The notes under the pieces are model-generated. The model did no database searches and was not told the origin of the DNA. It was given only the letters and a program-made list of their open reading frames with translations. Below, in pieces: positions 16,739 through 26,400 of a DNA stretch of 64,000 nucleotides; within the stretch, counting starts at the first letter, position 1, and every line of letters starts with the position of its first letter. The stretch comes from Woeseiaceae bacterium (GTDB lineage Bacteria > Pseudomonadota > Gammaproteobacteria > Steroidobacterales > Woeseiaceae), in the NCBI GenBank assembly GCA_021773075.1, contig JAJFKT010000026.1, forward strand, positions 496,356-560,355, read 5' to 3'. Made by a program: the position numbers and the translations under genes.

Positions 16739-19711
16739 TCATTCCAAAGCGAACATCATGCGAACGCCGACCCGTTTTTCGACGAAAACTCCGCCTTCAA
16801 GCACGGGTTCGAACTCCCATTTCTCAACCGCCTTAACAGCGGCGTTGATAAACGTTTCGCCAGGTTCAGAGTTGCGCACGTCGATTTCCTGCACAGTGCC
16901 GTCGACACCCACGGTGAACACGACGTCCACCCAACCTGACAAATTGCGACGTTGAGCAGATCGTGGGTACTTCGGCGCGACATATCGAGTTCGATTCAGT
17001 GAACTGATCGTTGCAAGCTGTCGCTTCGCAACGGCCTGTGTTGGCGTTTGTGTTGCAACCGTCGGTTCCTGAGCTTCGGGTTCTTCTGCTTCGGTGGAAG
17101 ATGAATCCTGATTCACAGCCTGCCGCTCGATTGATGCAGTCTGGATGGTTGAATCGCCCAGTACGGAATCCTTACTATCGGCTGCGTCGGCAATGGCCTC
17201 TCCGACTGGATTGGTCGGCGCTTGGTTAGCCTCTGAAGCAGCCTCGCTTTCTGCGGCCAGTCTTGTGGCCTCAGCCTGGCGATCAATTTCCGCCTGCCTG
17301 TCGGCCGCGGCTTTCTTTTCCGCGGCGATGCGTCGTTCTTCAGCGGCCTCTTGCTGTGCGGCAGCACGGCGTTGTTGTTGCACAATTGCGGCGCGCGCAT
17401 TTGCCAATGCCGTGACTGTCGAATCTACCTCATTATTTTCAGGGTCAAGTGCACGGGCGCTAGCCAAAGTGTCCTCAGCTGCACTCAAATTTCCGCTTTC
17501 AATTTCCGTGCGTGCCTGAAACGCGAGCTTGCCTGCGATAGCTCTGAGACCCTGGAGAGCTGCGACGTTGCTTGCGTCATTCGACAATACAAGCTCAAAA
17601 TAGTATCGAGCGTTGTTGTTTGCCGGGCTGAGCAAATCACCCGCATCCAGCCGCGCAGCTGCCTTGTTCAACACGTCATCGACTTGTTGCTCACTCCGAG
17701 CCGCCGCGAGTTCCGCCTGAAGTGTGTCGATTTCACTTGCATCAACTACGTCAAGACTGCGAGCAGTGCCCAGTGCATTTGTGGCATCTTCGAAACGATT
17801 CTCACGAATCGCGATACGCGCTTCGTCGAGGCGTTCGCGCAACTGCATCTGTGAAAGCTGTGCCGTCAGGAAGGGCAGCCGAGAATTTTGTGCGTCAACC
17901 CCTGCTACCCTTTGCAAAGCGGCATCAGAGTCGTCAAGTCGTGCTTCCAGCATCGCTGACTCGGCCATGCCCAGTGCTTCTGTAATTACAGCGTCGAGCT
18001 CGGCCGCCACAATCGCATTGCCGGGATCGGTATTCAATGCCGCAGCGAATAACTCGATCGCATTGCCGCCGGCCGGATTGAAAATCTGTCCGGCGTCGCG
18101 TGCGAGTCGTGCTTCCTCGAGCAAACCGTCGACATCTGCACTAGCCGCAGTAGGCGCCTCGTCGAAAATGACATCGGCTTCGGATATTGAAGGGTTGCTG
18201 GGACTTTCGTTCTGAATATCGGCTGTCTCTTCAGTGCCGCTCATGAACCAAAACAGGGCTCCGGCAACGACAACGATCGCCGCTGCGCCAAAGCCCATTA
18301 ATTTCGGATTTTGAAATGGCGATCCACCGGATCCGGAATCGCTGCCAAGTAAGTTCTCTACAGCCATATCCAATGCGGGATCGGCAGTTTCTTCAAAACC
18401 TTCTGGCGCGCCGTCGTCCTTGCCGTGCGACGAAAACTTACGGGTAACCGTGCTGATCAATCCGGTGACGGTTTCTGTGAAGCTGGTGTCGTCCTGGCCG
18501 AATGCGTCGGCCAGGCCATCTTCTATCGGTGAATTGCCATCGGAAATTGAGCTTGACCCAAGTGGTGGATCGTCCGGGCGCGGCGCAGTCGTTTGGACCG
18601 GCTTCGGCTTCGGCGGCGGAGCCGGTACGGCTGCCTTTTTCGGTGCTGATGTGATCGGTGTTGCGGGCGTCGGTGCCGCTTTGGCTGCGGGCGGAACTGG
18701 TGCTGCTTTCACTTCGCGTTTTGGCGCGGGCTTTGCGGCGATAGGTGCAGCCGTCGCAGGAATTCCTTTGGCCTTGAACGCGGCGTCCGGTGCTTCGAGA
18801 TGGTGTTTGACCGATGCTTCGACAGCAAGGCGAGCGCGCCCCGGCGAGACTGGCTTCAATAAGAAGCGATAAACCTTGCCTCGGTTGATCAGGTCCATCA
18901 ACATTTCACCGTCATCGCGGCGACCCGCGACAATCGAAACCAGTCGCGATGATCCTTTTCGCAAGTGTTGGGTCAGTTGTTCAATTTTTTCGCCAACCAT
19001 GGCGGCGTCTACTACTGCGACACCTATCTTGTGCTTGCGAATGGCATCATTGGCCTGGCCGAGCGTATTCGCATAGAACACCTTGTGCATTCCACGCGAA
19101 GAGTCTTTGATTGTTTCGAGGAATTCCTGATCCTTGGTCAATACCAGAATATCGACGGAGCGTGATCCGACGCTTGCAGCGGCCGAAACCTTTTTCGGAT
19201 CCAGAACTGGCATGCGCCCCGTTCCGTCACTAATAATAGTCGATCCGTTTTCCGACGTTTCCATGATGATGTGTTCAGCTGGGTGGTCAACGTCGGCTGT
19301 CGTGTCGTTCGCAGACTCGGCCAACGCCATGAGGCGGATTTGTCGAGTCGCGCTATCGACTAGCTGCAACAGTCCATCTCCGGTGACCGTACCACTGACT
19401 ACCTGAAAAACTTCCTCGTCGCCGACCAGTGCTTCAATATCGCGGGTCTTGTTTCCAGCGAGCAATATTCCAATCGTATCCGGTGATCTTTTCTTCGCTT
19501 CTCGCAAGGCGTCAAGACCGCTCATTCCCGGTAGGTCGTGAGCCGTGATGATGACGTTAATCGGTGTTTCAACAAGTGTGTTTAGAGCTTCACTTCCGCT
19601 GGTAGCGCAATGCACCGTATAGCGGTCGTTGAACCCTGAACTGAGATTGTCCAGAGTGCTTTGTTCGCTATGCAGTAACAAAACCTGTGTTTTGAATTCA
19701 TCCAACGGCAC
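16739..19711 (-). CDS. Two receiver-like domains fused through a membrane helix to a TonB C-terminal domain
   Basis: A 990-residue protein with an unusual layout. Residues 8-125 look like a response-regulator receiver, but the phosphoacceptor position is Ala57 in ITAHDLPGMSG. A second receiver-like domain (187-302) keeps Asp235 (VVDAAM) and Lys286 (FLLKPV). A Pro/Ala linker (about 315-385) leads to one membrane helix (471-490). The periplasmic part has two related helical repeats (about 531-620 and 681-770, sharing AGxxxxPAxxNA and a following LxxDxxN), a charged coiled coil (775-830) and a TonB C-terminal domain (905-990: PKYPRSAQRRNLSGWVDVVF). The GTG start has GGAGG seven bases upstream. 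It could couple a cytoplasmic signal to TonB-like force transmission. Function is unknown. Confidence 0.85.
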   Translation of the reverse strand: MPLDEFKTQVLLLHSEQSTLDNLSSGFNDRYTVHCATSGSEALNTLVETPINVIITAHDLPGMSGLDALREAKKRSPDTIGILLAGNKTRDIEALVGDEEVFQVVSGTVTGDGLLQLVDSATRQIRLMALAESANDTTADVDHPAEHIIMETSENGSTIISDGTGRMPVLDPKKVSAAASVGSRSVDILVLTKDQEFLETIKDSSRGMHKVFYANTLGQANDAIRKHKIGVAVVDAAMVGEKIEQLTQHLRKGSSRLVSIVAGRRDDGEMLMDLINRGKVYRFLLKPVSPGRARLAVEASVKHHLEAPDAAFKAKGIPATAAPIAAKPAPKREVKAAPVPPAAKAAPTPATPITSAPKKAAVPAPPPKPKPVQTTAPRPDDPPLGSSSISDGNSPIEDGLADAFGQDDTSFTETVTGLISTVTRKFSSHGKDDGAPEGFEETADPALDMAVENLLGSDSGSGGSPFQNPKLMGFGAAAIVVVAGALFWFMSGTEETADIQNESPSNPSISEADVIFDEAPTAASADVDGLLEEARLARDAGQIFNPAGGNAIELFAAALNTDPGNAIVAAELDAVITEALGMAESAMLEARLDDSDAALQRVAGVDAQNSRLPFLTAQLSQMQLRERLDEARIAIRENRFEDATNALGTARSLDVVDASEIDTLQAELAAARSEQQVDDVLNKAAARLDAGDLLSPANNNARYYFELVLSNDASNVAALQGLRAIAGKLAFQARTEIESGNLSAAEDTLASARALDPENNEVDSTVTALANARAAIVQQQRRAAAQQEAAEERRIAAEKKAAADRQAEIDRQAEATRLAAESEAASEANQAPTNPVGEAIADAADSKDSVLGDSTIQTASIERQAVNQDSSSTEAEEPEAQEPTVATQTPTQAVAKRQLATISSLNRTRYVAPKYPRSAQRRNLSGWVDVVFTVGVDGTVQEIDVRNSEPGETFINAAVKAVEKWEFEPVLEGGVFVEKRVGVRMMFALE

Positions 19712-19823
19712 TTCGCTTCCTCCAAAGTCTTATGTCGAATCGCTCGCGCGGTCCTTGCGTCAGAAGAGTATAGCCTTGCGTTTCAGGGAGATTGTCGTTC
19801 GGCAGCGACAGAATGTTGAATTT

Positions 19824-19860
19824 GTGACGCGGCGCACATTGAAAGTGCAGGGCGCGTCAC
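19824..19860. repeat. Two-tier stem-loop between thrS and the receiver-TonB gene
   Basis: GTGACGCG (19824-19831) pairs perfectly with CGCGTCAC (19853-19860), and inside it GCAC (19834-19837) pairs with GTGC (19845-19848) around a seven-base loop. On the minus strand it would form in the RNA downstream of thrS. No U-run follows, so it is not a standard intrinsic terminator. It may be a processing or attenuation structure. The rest of the 19712-19950 gap shows nothing else recognisable. Confidence 0.5.
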
Positions 19861-19950
19861 GTTTGCAGAAAACGCACGTTCTGACTGAGTTGCCAGCCAG
19901 CGTGGTTGTTGGGTTCCTCCGTCACCGACCGAAACGGCGGGATTTTCAAT

Positions 19951-21873
19951 TCAGTCGCTTGAGCCGCAGTTTTCGACTTCCGATAGCAACGTTGCGATTG
20001 CGTCGTCAAGTGACATAACTTCCTGTTTTTTCGAACCGAGCCGACGGATAGCAACGCTGCGATTCTCGACTTCGCGTTGTCCAACCGCGAATTGCACGGG
20101 AATTTTTGCGACACTGTGTTCACGAACTTTGTAGGCGATTTTTTCGTTACGAAGATCGGTCTCTGCACGTAAACCACAGGCATTGAGAGCAGCACGAATT
20201 TCGTCAGCATACTCGTCCGCGTCCGATGTAATCGTTAGAATTTTGACCTGCACTGGCGCCAACCACAAAGGCAGGTTTCCGGCATGATGTTCTAGCAGGA
20301 TACCCATGAAGCGTTCCAGAGAACCGAAAATCGCGCGGTGCAGCATTACTGGCAAATGTTTTTCACCGTCTTCGCCGATATAGCTTGCACCAAGCCGTCC
20401 CGGCATATTCAGATCAACCTGTAAGGTCCCGCATTGCCAGTCCCGGCCTATGGCATCACGCAAAACAAACTCCAGCTTTGGTCCGTAGAAGGCACCCTCG
20501 CCCGGGTTGTGCGTGTAATCGAGGCCGCCAACCTCGAGTGCCTTCAGCAACGCCTGCTCGGCCTGGTCCCACACGGCATCTTCTCCGACGCGGACTTCTG
20601 GCCGGTCGGCGAACTTGATACGCACGTCGTTAAATCCAAAACCGCGGTAGATATCGAGAATGAGTTTGCAGACCGCGATCGACTCATCAGTAATTTGCTC
20701 CGGCGTACAGAAGATGTGCGCATCGTCCTGAGTGAATGCACGCACTCGCATCATTCCGTGCAGTGCGCCGGATGGTTCGTAGCGATGGCATTTGCCAAAC
20801 TCGGCAAGACGCACGGGCAGGTCGCGGTAGCTCGTGATGCCCTGCTTGAAGACTTGAACGTGACCCGGGCAATTCATCGGTTTAACGGCGTAGACGCGGC
20901 CGTCGACAGTTTCTGACGTAAACATGTTGTCGCCAAAAGCCGCGTTGTGGCCGGACTTCTCCCACAAGGCTTTCGCCATTATTTCAGGGGTGTTGATCTC
21001 CTGGTATCCGGCTTCGTTTTGCGCGTCGCGCATGTAGCCGACCAGGCTTTGAAACAAACGCCAGCCTTTCGGGTGCCAGAATATGGCGCCCGGCGCTTCT
21101 TCCTGAAAATGAAACAGATCCATCACTCGACCCAGACGCCGGTGATCACGTTTTTCGGCTTCCTCAAGCATGTGCAGGTACTGACGAAGTTGCTTGTCGT
21201 TCGACCAGGCGGTGCCGTAGACGCGCTGCAGCATTTCATTGTTCGAGTCGCCGCGCCAGTACGCACCGGATACATGCGTTAACTTAAATGACTTGCCAAG
21301 CTTGCCGGTTGAAGGAAGATGTGGACCACGGCATAAGTCGATGAAGCTGCCCTGGCGGTAGAGCGTAAGGTCTTCTTCAGATGGAATGCTCTCAATGATT
21401 TCGGCCTTGTATGCTTCGCCGATACTGCGAAAGAATTCGGCAGCTTTGTCACGCTCCCAAACCTCTCTCTCGATCGGCTCATCGCGGTCGACAATTTCCT
21501 TCATTCGCGTTTCGATTACTTCGAGGTCGGCATCTGTGAAGGCCTCTTCGCGGGCAAAATCGTAGTAGAAGCCGTTCTCTATGGCCGGACCAATTGTCAC
21601 CTGAGTGTCAGGCCACAGCTCCTTTACAGCTTCGGCCAATACATGGGCCGCATCGTGTCGCAGCAGCTCAAGCCCGTGGTCCGAGTCCCGCGTCAGAATT
21701 TCCAGATGGGCATCATTTTCAATGGCACGGGTAAGGTCCCAGGCTGCACCGTCAACTCGTACGGCGACGGCTGCCTTGGCGAGGCCTGCGCCAATGCTGG
21801 CAGCAACGTCTGCGCCACTCACGGCTGAGTCAAATTGACGTTCGGAGCCGTCAGGCAAAGTGATTTTCGGCAT
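19951..21873 (-). CDS. thrS: Threonine-tRNA ligase ThrS
   Basis: A full-length class II synthetase (640 residues) that charges tRNA-Thr. Domains in order: N-terminal TGS ([14 protein letters not shown]), the editing domain with [18 protein letters not shown] and the metal motif [10 protein letters not shown], the catalytic core with motif 2 ([29 protein letters not shown]), [10 protein letters not shown] and motif 3 ([21 protein letters not shown]), and the anticodon-binding domain ([10 protein letters not shown]...). In most gammaproteobacteria infC, rpmI and rplT follow thrS; here a receiver-TonB gene follows instead. TACAAT on the minus strand (complement at 21915-21920) is a possible -10 box. 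Confidence 0.97.
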   Translation of the reverse strand: MPKITLPDGSERQFDSAVSGADVAASIGAGLAKAAVAVRVDGAAWDLTRAIENDAHLEILTRDSDHGLELLRHDAAHVLAEAVKELWPDTQVTIGPAIENGFYYDFAREEAFTDADLEVIETRMKEIVDRDEPIEREVWERDKAAEFFRSIGEAYKAEIIESIPSEEDLTLYRQGSFIDLCRGPHLPSTGKLGKSFKLTHVSGAYWRGDSNNEMLQRVYGTAWSNDKQLRQYLHMLEEAEKRDHRRLGRVMDLFHFQEEAPGAIFWHPKGWRLFQSLVGYMRDAQNEAGYQEINTPEIMAKALWEKSGHNAAFGDNMFTSETVDGRVYAVKPMNCPGHVQVFKQGITSYRDLPVRLAEFGKCHRYEPSGALHGMMRVRAFTQDDAHIFCTPEQITDESIAVCKLILDIYRGFGFNDVRIKFADRPEVRVGEDAVWDQAEQALLKALEVGGLDYTHNPGEGAFYGPKLEFVLRDAIGRDWQCGTLQVDLNMPGRLGASYIGEDGEKHLPVMLHRAIFGSLERFMGILLEHHAGNLPLWLAPVQVKILTITSDADEYADEIRAALNACGLRAETDLRNEKIAYKVREHSVAKIPVQFAVGQREVENRSVAIRRLGSKKQEVMSLDDAIATLLSEVENCGSSD

Positions 21874-21977
21874 AATTCAAACTGCTAAGGATAAATAGGA
21901 TGGGACGGCGCGATATTGTACGCGAAATGTCCCGCGGATAAATACGAGAAAACAAATCAGAGATTCCCCAGTTCAAG

Positions 21978-21983
21978 TACAAT
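21978..21983 (+). promoter_or_regulatory. Possible -10 box of glnS
   Basis: TACAAT lies 34 bases before the glnS start in the thrS-glnS divergent gap (21874-22017). No convincing -35 hexamer is present at 16-18 bases upstream, so this is only a candidate. Confidence 0.3.
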
Positions 21984-22017
21984 AGCGCCCCTTCAAATTT
22001 CAAGCAGTACATTCTCC

Positions 22018-23700
22018 ATGAGCGACACTGAATCACGGGATTTTATCCGCCAGATCATTCACGATGACCTTGAGTCCGGCAAGCACTCACAGATTGTGAC
22101 CCGGTTTCCGCCAGAGCCAAACGGCTACCTGCATATCGGGCACGTCATGTCGATTTGTCTGAACTTCGGCGTAGCCGCGGAGACGGCAGGACGCACATTC
22201 CTCAGATTCGACGATACGAATCCAGGCAGGGAAAGTGAAGAGTATGTCGACGCAATTGAACGTGACGTTCGCTGGCTTGGGTTCGATTGGGATGATCGGC
22301 TGACGCATGCCTCCGACTATTTCGATCGGCTTTACGATGCCGCGACAGAGCTTGTCAAATTGGGCGTCGCTTATGTGGACAGCCTCAGTGCCGACGAAAT
22401 TCGCGAGTATCGAGGAACCCTGACTGAACCGGGCAAGAATAGTCCGCACCGTGATCGCAGCGTTGCGGAAAATCTCGATTTGCTGGCACGTATGCGTTCT
22501 GGTGAGTTTGCGGACGGCGAACACTTGCTGCGTGCTAAAATCGACATGGCCTCCCCGAATATGAACCTGCGTGATCCAGCGCTGTACCGAATTCGACACA
22601 TTTCTCATCAACGTAGCGGCGATAATTGGTGTATCTATCCGATGTACGACTTCGCGCATGGCCTTTCCGATGCGTTCGAAGAAATTACGCATTCGCTGTG
22701 TACGCTGGAATTTGAAGATCACCGCCCGCTGTACGATTGGTTTTTGGATCAGTTGAGGCCCGAGCATCGACCGCGGCAAATTGAATTTTCTCGTCTCAAT
22801 CTTGCTTACGCTATTACCAGCAAACGCAAATTGAACGCCCTGGTCGAGGAAGGCATTGTTGAGGGCTGGGATGACCCACGCATGCCAACAATCGCTGGTA
22901 TGCGGCGACGCGGTTATCCGGCTGTTGCACTTCGAGAGTTTGTGAAGCGCGGTGGTGTCACCAAGAAAGACAAGCTGATCGAAATGGGTGTGCTCGAAAA
23001 CTGCGTCCGCGAAAGTCTTGGTGACGACTCGCAACGTCGTATGGCGGTACTGAGGCCGCTAAAAGTAGTGTTGACGAACTATCCCGAAGACCATGTCGAA
23101 ATGATGCAGGCCATGAACCATCCGGGGCGACCGGAGCTGGGGACCAGGGAGCTGGCGTTTTCGCGCGAGCTTTGGATTGAGCAAGATGATTTCATGGAGG
23201 AGGCGCCGAAGAAATTTTTCCGTCTGAAGCCCGGTGGTGAAGTTCGCTTGCGGTTCGGCTACATTATTCGTTGCGATGAAGTCTTGAAGAACGATGCGGG
23301 CGAAGTCACGGAGCTGCACTGCAGCTATGATACAGACACACGCAGTGGTACGGGCAGCAGTGATCGGAAGGTCAAAGGAACGATTCATTGGGTATCCTGT
23401 GCGCACGCAATCGATGCCAACGTGCGGCTGTACGATCGGCTGTTCACAGAAGCTAACCCGAATTCGGCCGACGATTTACATGCTGTTCTTAATAGAGATT
23501 CTTTGGAGTCGGTAGTGGCGAAGCTCGAAGCGTCGCTTGCGGATCTGGATGCAGGGGAGCCTGTGCAATTCGAGCGCTTGGGATACTTTTGTGTGGATAG
23601 TGAAGAAAACTCGGCCGACTCTCGAGTATTCAATCGCATTGTGACGCTTCGCGATTCCTGGGCGAAGCTCGAAAAGCAGGCCATGCAACAGCAGGCTTAG
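22018..23700 (+). CDS. glnS: Glutamine-tRNA ligase GlnS
   Basis: A class I synthetase of 560 residues that attaches Gln to tRNA-Gln. It has the HIGH motif in RFPPEPNGYLHIGHVMSI, the FDDTNP motif, and a KMSKS-type loop TSKRKLNALV. The C-terminal half has the GlnRS-specific anticodon-binding beta-barrels (LKVVLTNYPEDHVEMM and a segment starting TIHWVSCAHAIDA). Glu versus Gln specificity is supported by the overall GlnRS architecture rather than GltX. The ATG at 22018 is chosen over upstream in-frame codons because the family begins shortly before the FIRQII motif. Its stop is one base from the end of the convergent SAM hydrolase gene. Confidence 0.95.
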   Translation: MSDTESRDFIRQIIHDDLESGKHSQIVTRFPPEPNGYLHIGHVMSICLNFGVAAETAGRTFLRFDDTNPGRESEEYVDAIERDVRWLGFDWDDRLTHASDYFDRLYDAATELVKLGVAYVDSLSADEIREYRGTLTEPGKNSPHRDRSVAENLDLLARMRSGEFADGEHLLRAKIDMASPNMNLRDPALYRIRHISHQRSGDNWCIYPMYDFAHGLSDAFEEITHSLCTLEFEDHRPLYDWFLDQLRPEHRPRQIEFSRLNLAYAITSKRKLNALVEEGIVEGWDDPRMPTIAGMRRRGYPAVALREFVKRGGVTKKDKLIEMGVLENCVRESLGDDSQRRMAVLRPLKVVLTNYPEDHVEMMQAMNHPGRPELGTRELAFSRELWIEQDDFMEEAPKKFFRLKPGGEVRLRFGYIIRCDEVLKNDAGEVTELHCSYDTDTRSGTGSSDRKVKGTIHWVSCAHAIDANVRLYDRLFTEANPNSADDLHAVLNRDSLESVVAKLEASLADLDAGEPVQFERLGYFCVDSEENSADSRVFNRIVTLRDSWAKLEKQAMQQQA

Positions 23701-23701
23701 T

Positions 23702-24505
23702 TCAAGTACTGTAGCCGTCGGTCATGATCAATGGTGCCCCACGCTCAGAGCCTATTCCCGTGGCTGCACTGCCTTCTGACTTCGCGATCTCAACGACGCC
23801 AAACGAATTGATCAATGCGAGCAGGTCGCCGGGTTTCGCCCGCCCGTAGGTCGTGAGAGTTGGAATTTGGTGACCGGCGATGTGTGCGACCGGTTCGCGA
23901 AATTCGGCGATCATTGATTTATCGATATTGCTGAATAGATTTCCGAAAGCGTCAACTGTAATAATCGTGCCAGCAACCTTGCCGGGGGAAATCTCAGGTT
24001 CGTCCAGCCAACCGGGTGTCCACTCGTTGACTGAGTTGCCGAGCGCGGCCAGCGGCAATCTTCCTGCCGCCAATTCGGCGGCGACGGGAGCGAAAATGTC
24101 GCGTCCGTGAAAAGTGTCACTGGGCTGCGCCAAATTCAATGAGGCCAAGCGGTCAATATCCAGGCACCAAACCTTCGGCTCGTCGGCTTTGTCCAACAGT
24201 GGCGCCAGCAATCCATTATCGGGGGCAATAAAGACATGACCATCGTACTCAGCGACGAGTATGTCGCGTTCCGTTCCTACGCCTGGGTCGACGATTGCCA
24301 AATGAATGCTGCCGCGCGGGAAATACATGTAGGCACGGCTGATCCAGAAGCCCGCCTCGGGTGGCCATTGCGGCGGAATATCATGGGCAAGGTCGATCAC
24401 CTGAGCGTTTGGATTGCGACTGAGAATCACGCCGCGCATGACCGCTGCAAACGGACCTTTGTGACCGAAGTCGGTCGTCATTGTAATGACACCTGACCAG
24501 TGCAT
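23702..24505 (-). CDS. SAM hydroxide adenosyltransferase (DUF62 family)
   Basis: A 267-residue member of the family that includes fluorinase and chlorinase. Most members use water (hydroxide) to split S-adenosylmethionine into adenosine and methionine. Marks are MTTDFGHKGPFAAVMRGVI, the DPGVGTERDILV motif, APDNGLLAPLL and the small C-terminal barrel with DAFGNLFSNID. The long loop characteristic of fluorinases is not evident, so halogenation is unlikely. The ATG has GGAGG ten bases upstream and lies five bases after the queuosine transporter gene. A longer in-frame extension runs into that gene and is rejected. Confidence 0.88.
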   Translation of the reverse strand: MHWSGVITMTTDFGHKGPFAAVMRGVILSRNPNAQVIDLAHDIPPQWPPEAGFWISRAYMYFPRGSIHLAIVDPGVGTERDILVAEYDGHVFIAPDNGLLAPLLDKADEPKVWCLDIDRLASLNLAQPSDTFHGRDIFAPVAAELAAGRLPLAALGNSVNEWTPGWLDEPEISPGKVAGTIITVDAFGNLFSNIDKSMIAEFREPVAHIAGHQIPTLTTYGRAKPGDLLALINSFGVVEIAKSEGSAATGIGSERGAPLIMTDGYST

Positions 24506-24510
24506 CTTGC

Positions 24511-25254
24511 TCAAACCTCCGCTGGGTGGCGTTGCCCATAGGCGTATTTTGCCCAATAAATGAATACAGTGTCGATCATTGCGATGCCAATCTTGAACAC
24601 GTACTTGGCGGCACCAAGCGCCAAGGCAGTCTTGAGGTCGACGATACCCCACCAGGCAACCAACGAGTATATGAGCGTGTCGATCGCCTGCGAACTCATG
24701 GTGGATGCGTTGTTGCGCAACCAAAGCCAACGGTCGCCGGTTATTTTCTTGATTTTGTGAAATGCCCAGACATCAAAACTCTGACTAACGTAGTAGGCGA
24801 GCAGTGAGCCGAATATGAAGCGCGGTGTGAAGTTCACGATGGTCGCAAATGCATTGTGAATAGTTGCAGAAAAGGCTGCCGTGTTCGGTCTGTCGCTTGG
24901 CAAGAAAAGCAAGGCAAGGCTCAACATGACGAGTACAATGACGCTTACAGCAAAACCCATGCGTACCGCTTTGTTTGCCTCAGCCTTGCCGTAATTTTCA
25001 CTCAGTACATCTGTCGCGAAGAAAATGCTGGAGTAGAAAATGACACCAAGGCTGGTTTGCATGCCAAAGATGATTGTGAGTTTCGGTCCCTGCAGATTGG
25101 CCAGAATTATCGCCGTCGCGATTGCAACCTGCAGACCCGCCTTGCCAAACAGGCGGTACAACACGACCGTTCCGGCAAGATCGACGAGCAGTGTTGTTAG
25201 CCAAAGGGCTTCCTGATTGCCCGCGAAAAAATTAACAATGCTGTTTGGGAACAA
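24511..25254 (-). CDS. Queuosine precursor transporter, YhhQ/QueT (VUT) family
   Basis: A 247-residue inner-membrane protein with about six helices. It has the family wording ATAIILANLQGPKLTIIFGM, IFFATDVLSENYGKAEANKAV, FGSLLAYYVSQSFDVWAFHK and WLRNNASTMSSQAIDTLIYS. YhhQ of E. coli takes up preQ0 and preQ1 for salvage into queuosine, and this protein should do the same. The genome also carries queF, queA and tgt in this window, so salvage would feed the same enzymes. It is followed by the SAM hydrolase gene after five bases, and preceded by the acyl-CoA dehydrogenase pair. Confidence 0.9.
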   Translation of the reverse strand: MFPNSIVNFFAGNQEALWLTTLLVDLAGTVVLYRLFGKAGLQVAIATAIILANLQGPKLTIIFGMQTSLGVIFYSSIFFATDVLSENYGKAEANKAVRMGFAVSVIVLVMLSLALLFLPSDRPNTAAFSATIHNAFATIVNFTPRFIFGSLLAYYVSQSFDVWAFHKIKKITGDRWLWLRNNASTMSSQAIDTLIYSLVAWWGIVDLKTALALGAAKYVFKIGIAMIDTVFIYWAKYAYGQRHPAEV

Positions 25255-25263
25255 AGGACAAAC

Positions 25264-26388
25264 CTAGTCGAGGTAACGGTCAAGATGCCAGTCGGCGTTG
25301 CCAAATTGCAGGCCAATGGCGGTCAGTCGCTTAAAGTAGTGAGCAACGTCGAGCTCCCAGGTGACACCCATACCACCATGTATTTGAATGGCCTCTTCTC
25401 CCACTCGTTTGCCGACGGTTCCAATTTGATACTTGATCGCACTTACGGCGCGCGCTGCATCTTCGTCGCTACTGGCGTTTGTCGTGCTTGCCCAGAGCAG
25501 CAGCGAGCGACTCTGCTCACAGGCGGTATACATTTCAACCATGCGATGTTGCAAGGCCTGAAAGCTGCTGATCGGAACTCCGAACTGCACCCGGCTCTTG
25601 CTGTACTCGATCGTTTTTTCTGTTAGCACCGTCATGATGCCGACAGCCTCCGCACATACAGCCAGCGTCGCATCCGATATTACGCCGGCGAGGGCAGCGT
25701 AACCTTCGTCGACGCCGCCAATGATGTGATCTGAGTGCGCCTTTACATCGACCAGCGTTATTTCCGCTGCTTGTTGGCCATCGACTGTTTGGTAGCCACG
25801 AATCGTGACGCCTGCGGAATTCGCCGCGACTCCGAATAAGGTAATTCCATCCTGATCGCATTGTTCGCCCGACGTGCGCGCCGGAACGATCAGCAGATCG
25901 GCATTGCCAGCGTTGAGTGCGTAGCCCTTTGCGCCGCTCAATCGCCAGCTGTCGCCGTCTTTGCTGGCGACTGTGGTGATATCGCTTAGCCGGTAGCGAG
26001 CCTGGCGCTCGACAAACGCAAGGCTAATTTGTAATTCGCCAGTTATCATTGGCGCCAGCCATTTTTGCTTCTGCGCATCACTTGCTGAGCGTTTCAAAAC
26101 GCCGCCAGCCAGTACGACGTTTGCGAGATAAGGTTCCACAATCAGTCCACGACCGAGGCGTTCCATCACGACCATCATGTCGACGGGAGTACCGTCAAAT
26201 CCTCCATCGTCCTCGCTAAATGGCACAGCTGTCCAACCCAGCTCCGCAAACGACTGCCAGACTTTTTCGCTATAGCCTAATTCGCTACCTGCGTATTTCT
26301 GACGGGTCTCGAAGTCATAATCGTTCGTGACAAATTTCTCGATGCTGTCGGCCAGCATTGACTGAACTTCATTGAGTGAAAAATCCAT
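25264..26388 (-). CDS. Acyl-CoA dehydrogenase (second of a pair)
   Basis: A 374-residue FAD enzyme that introduces the alpha,beta double bond into an acyl-CoA. The N-terminal helical domain (MDFSLNEVQSMLADSIEKFV), the LGRGLIVEPYLANVVLAGG segment, the middle beta domain (ISLAFVERQARYRLSDI) and the C-terminal QIHGGMGVTWELDVAHYFKR are all present. The usual R-Q-FG motif is seen as SRVQFGVPISSFQALQHRM. It is 12 bases after the other acyl-CoA dehydrogenase gene, an arrangement often found when two unlike subunits form a heterotetramer, as in steroid side-chain degradation. Chain-length or substrate preference cannot be read. Confidence 0.88.
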   Translation of the reverse strand: MDFSLNEVQSMLADSIEKFVTNDYDFETRQKYAGSELGYSEKVWQSFAELGWTAVPFSEDDGGFDGTPVDMMVVMERLGRGLIVEPYLANVVLAGGVLKRSASDAQKQKWLAPMITGELQISLAFVERQARYRLSDITTVASKDGDSWRLSGAKGYALNAGNADLLIVPARTSGEQCDQDGITLFGVAANSAGVTIRGYQTVDGQQAAEITLVDVKAHSDHIIGGVDEGYAALAGVISDATLAVCAEAVGIMTVLTEKTIEYSKSRVQFGVPISSFQALQHRMVEMYTACEQSRSLLLWASTTNASSDEDAARAVSAIKYQIGTVGKRVGEEAIQIHGGMGVTWELDVAHYFKRLTAIGLQFGNADWHLDRYLD

Positions 26389-26400
26389 TCTGATTCGCCC

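Noticed and set aside
23702..24505. Fluorinase or chlorinase
   Set aside because: The long fluorinase loop is not seen, and the family is mostly SAM hydrolases.
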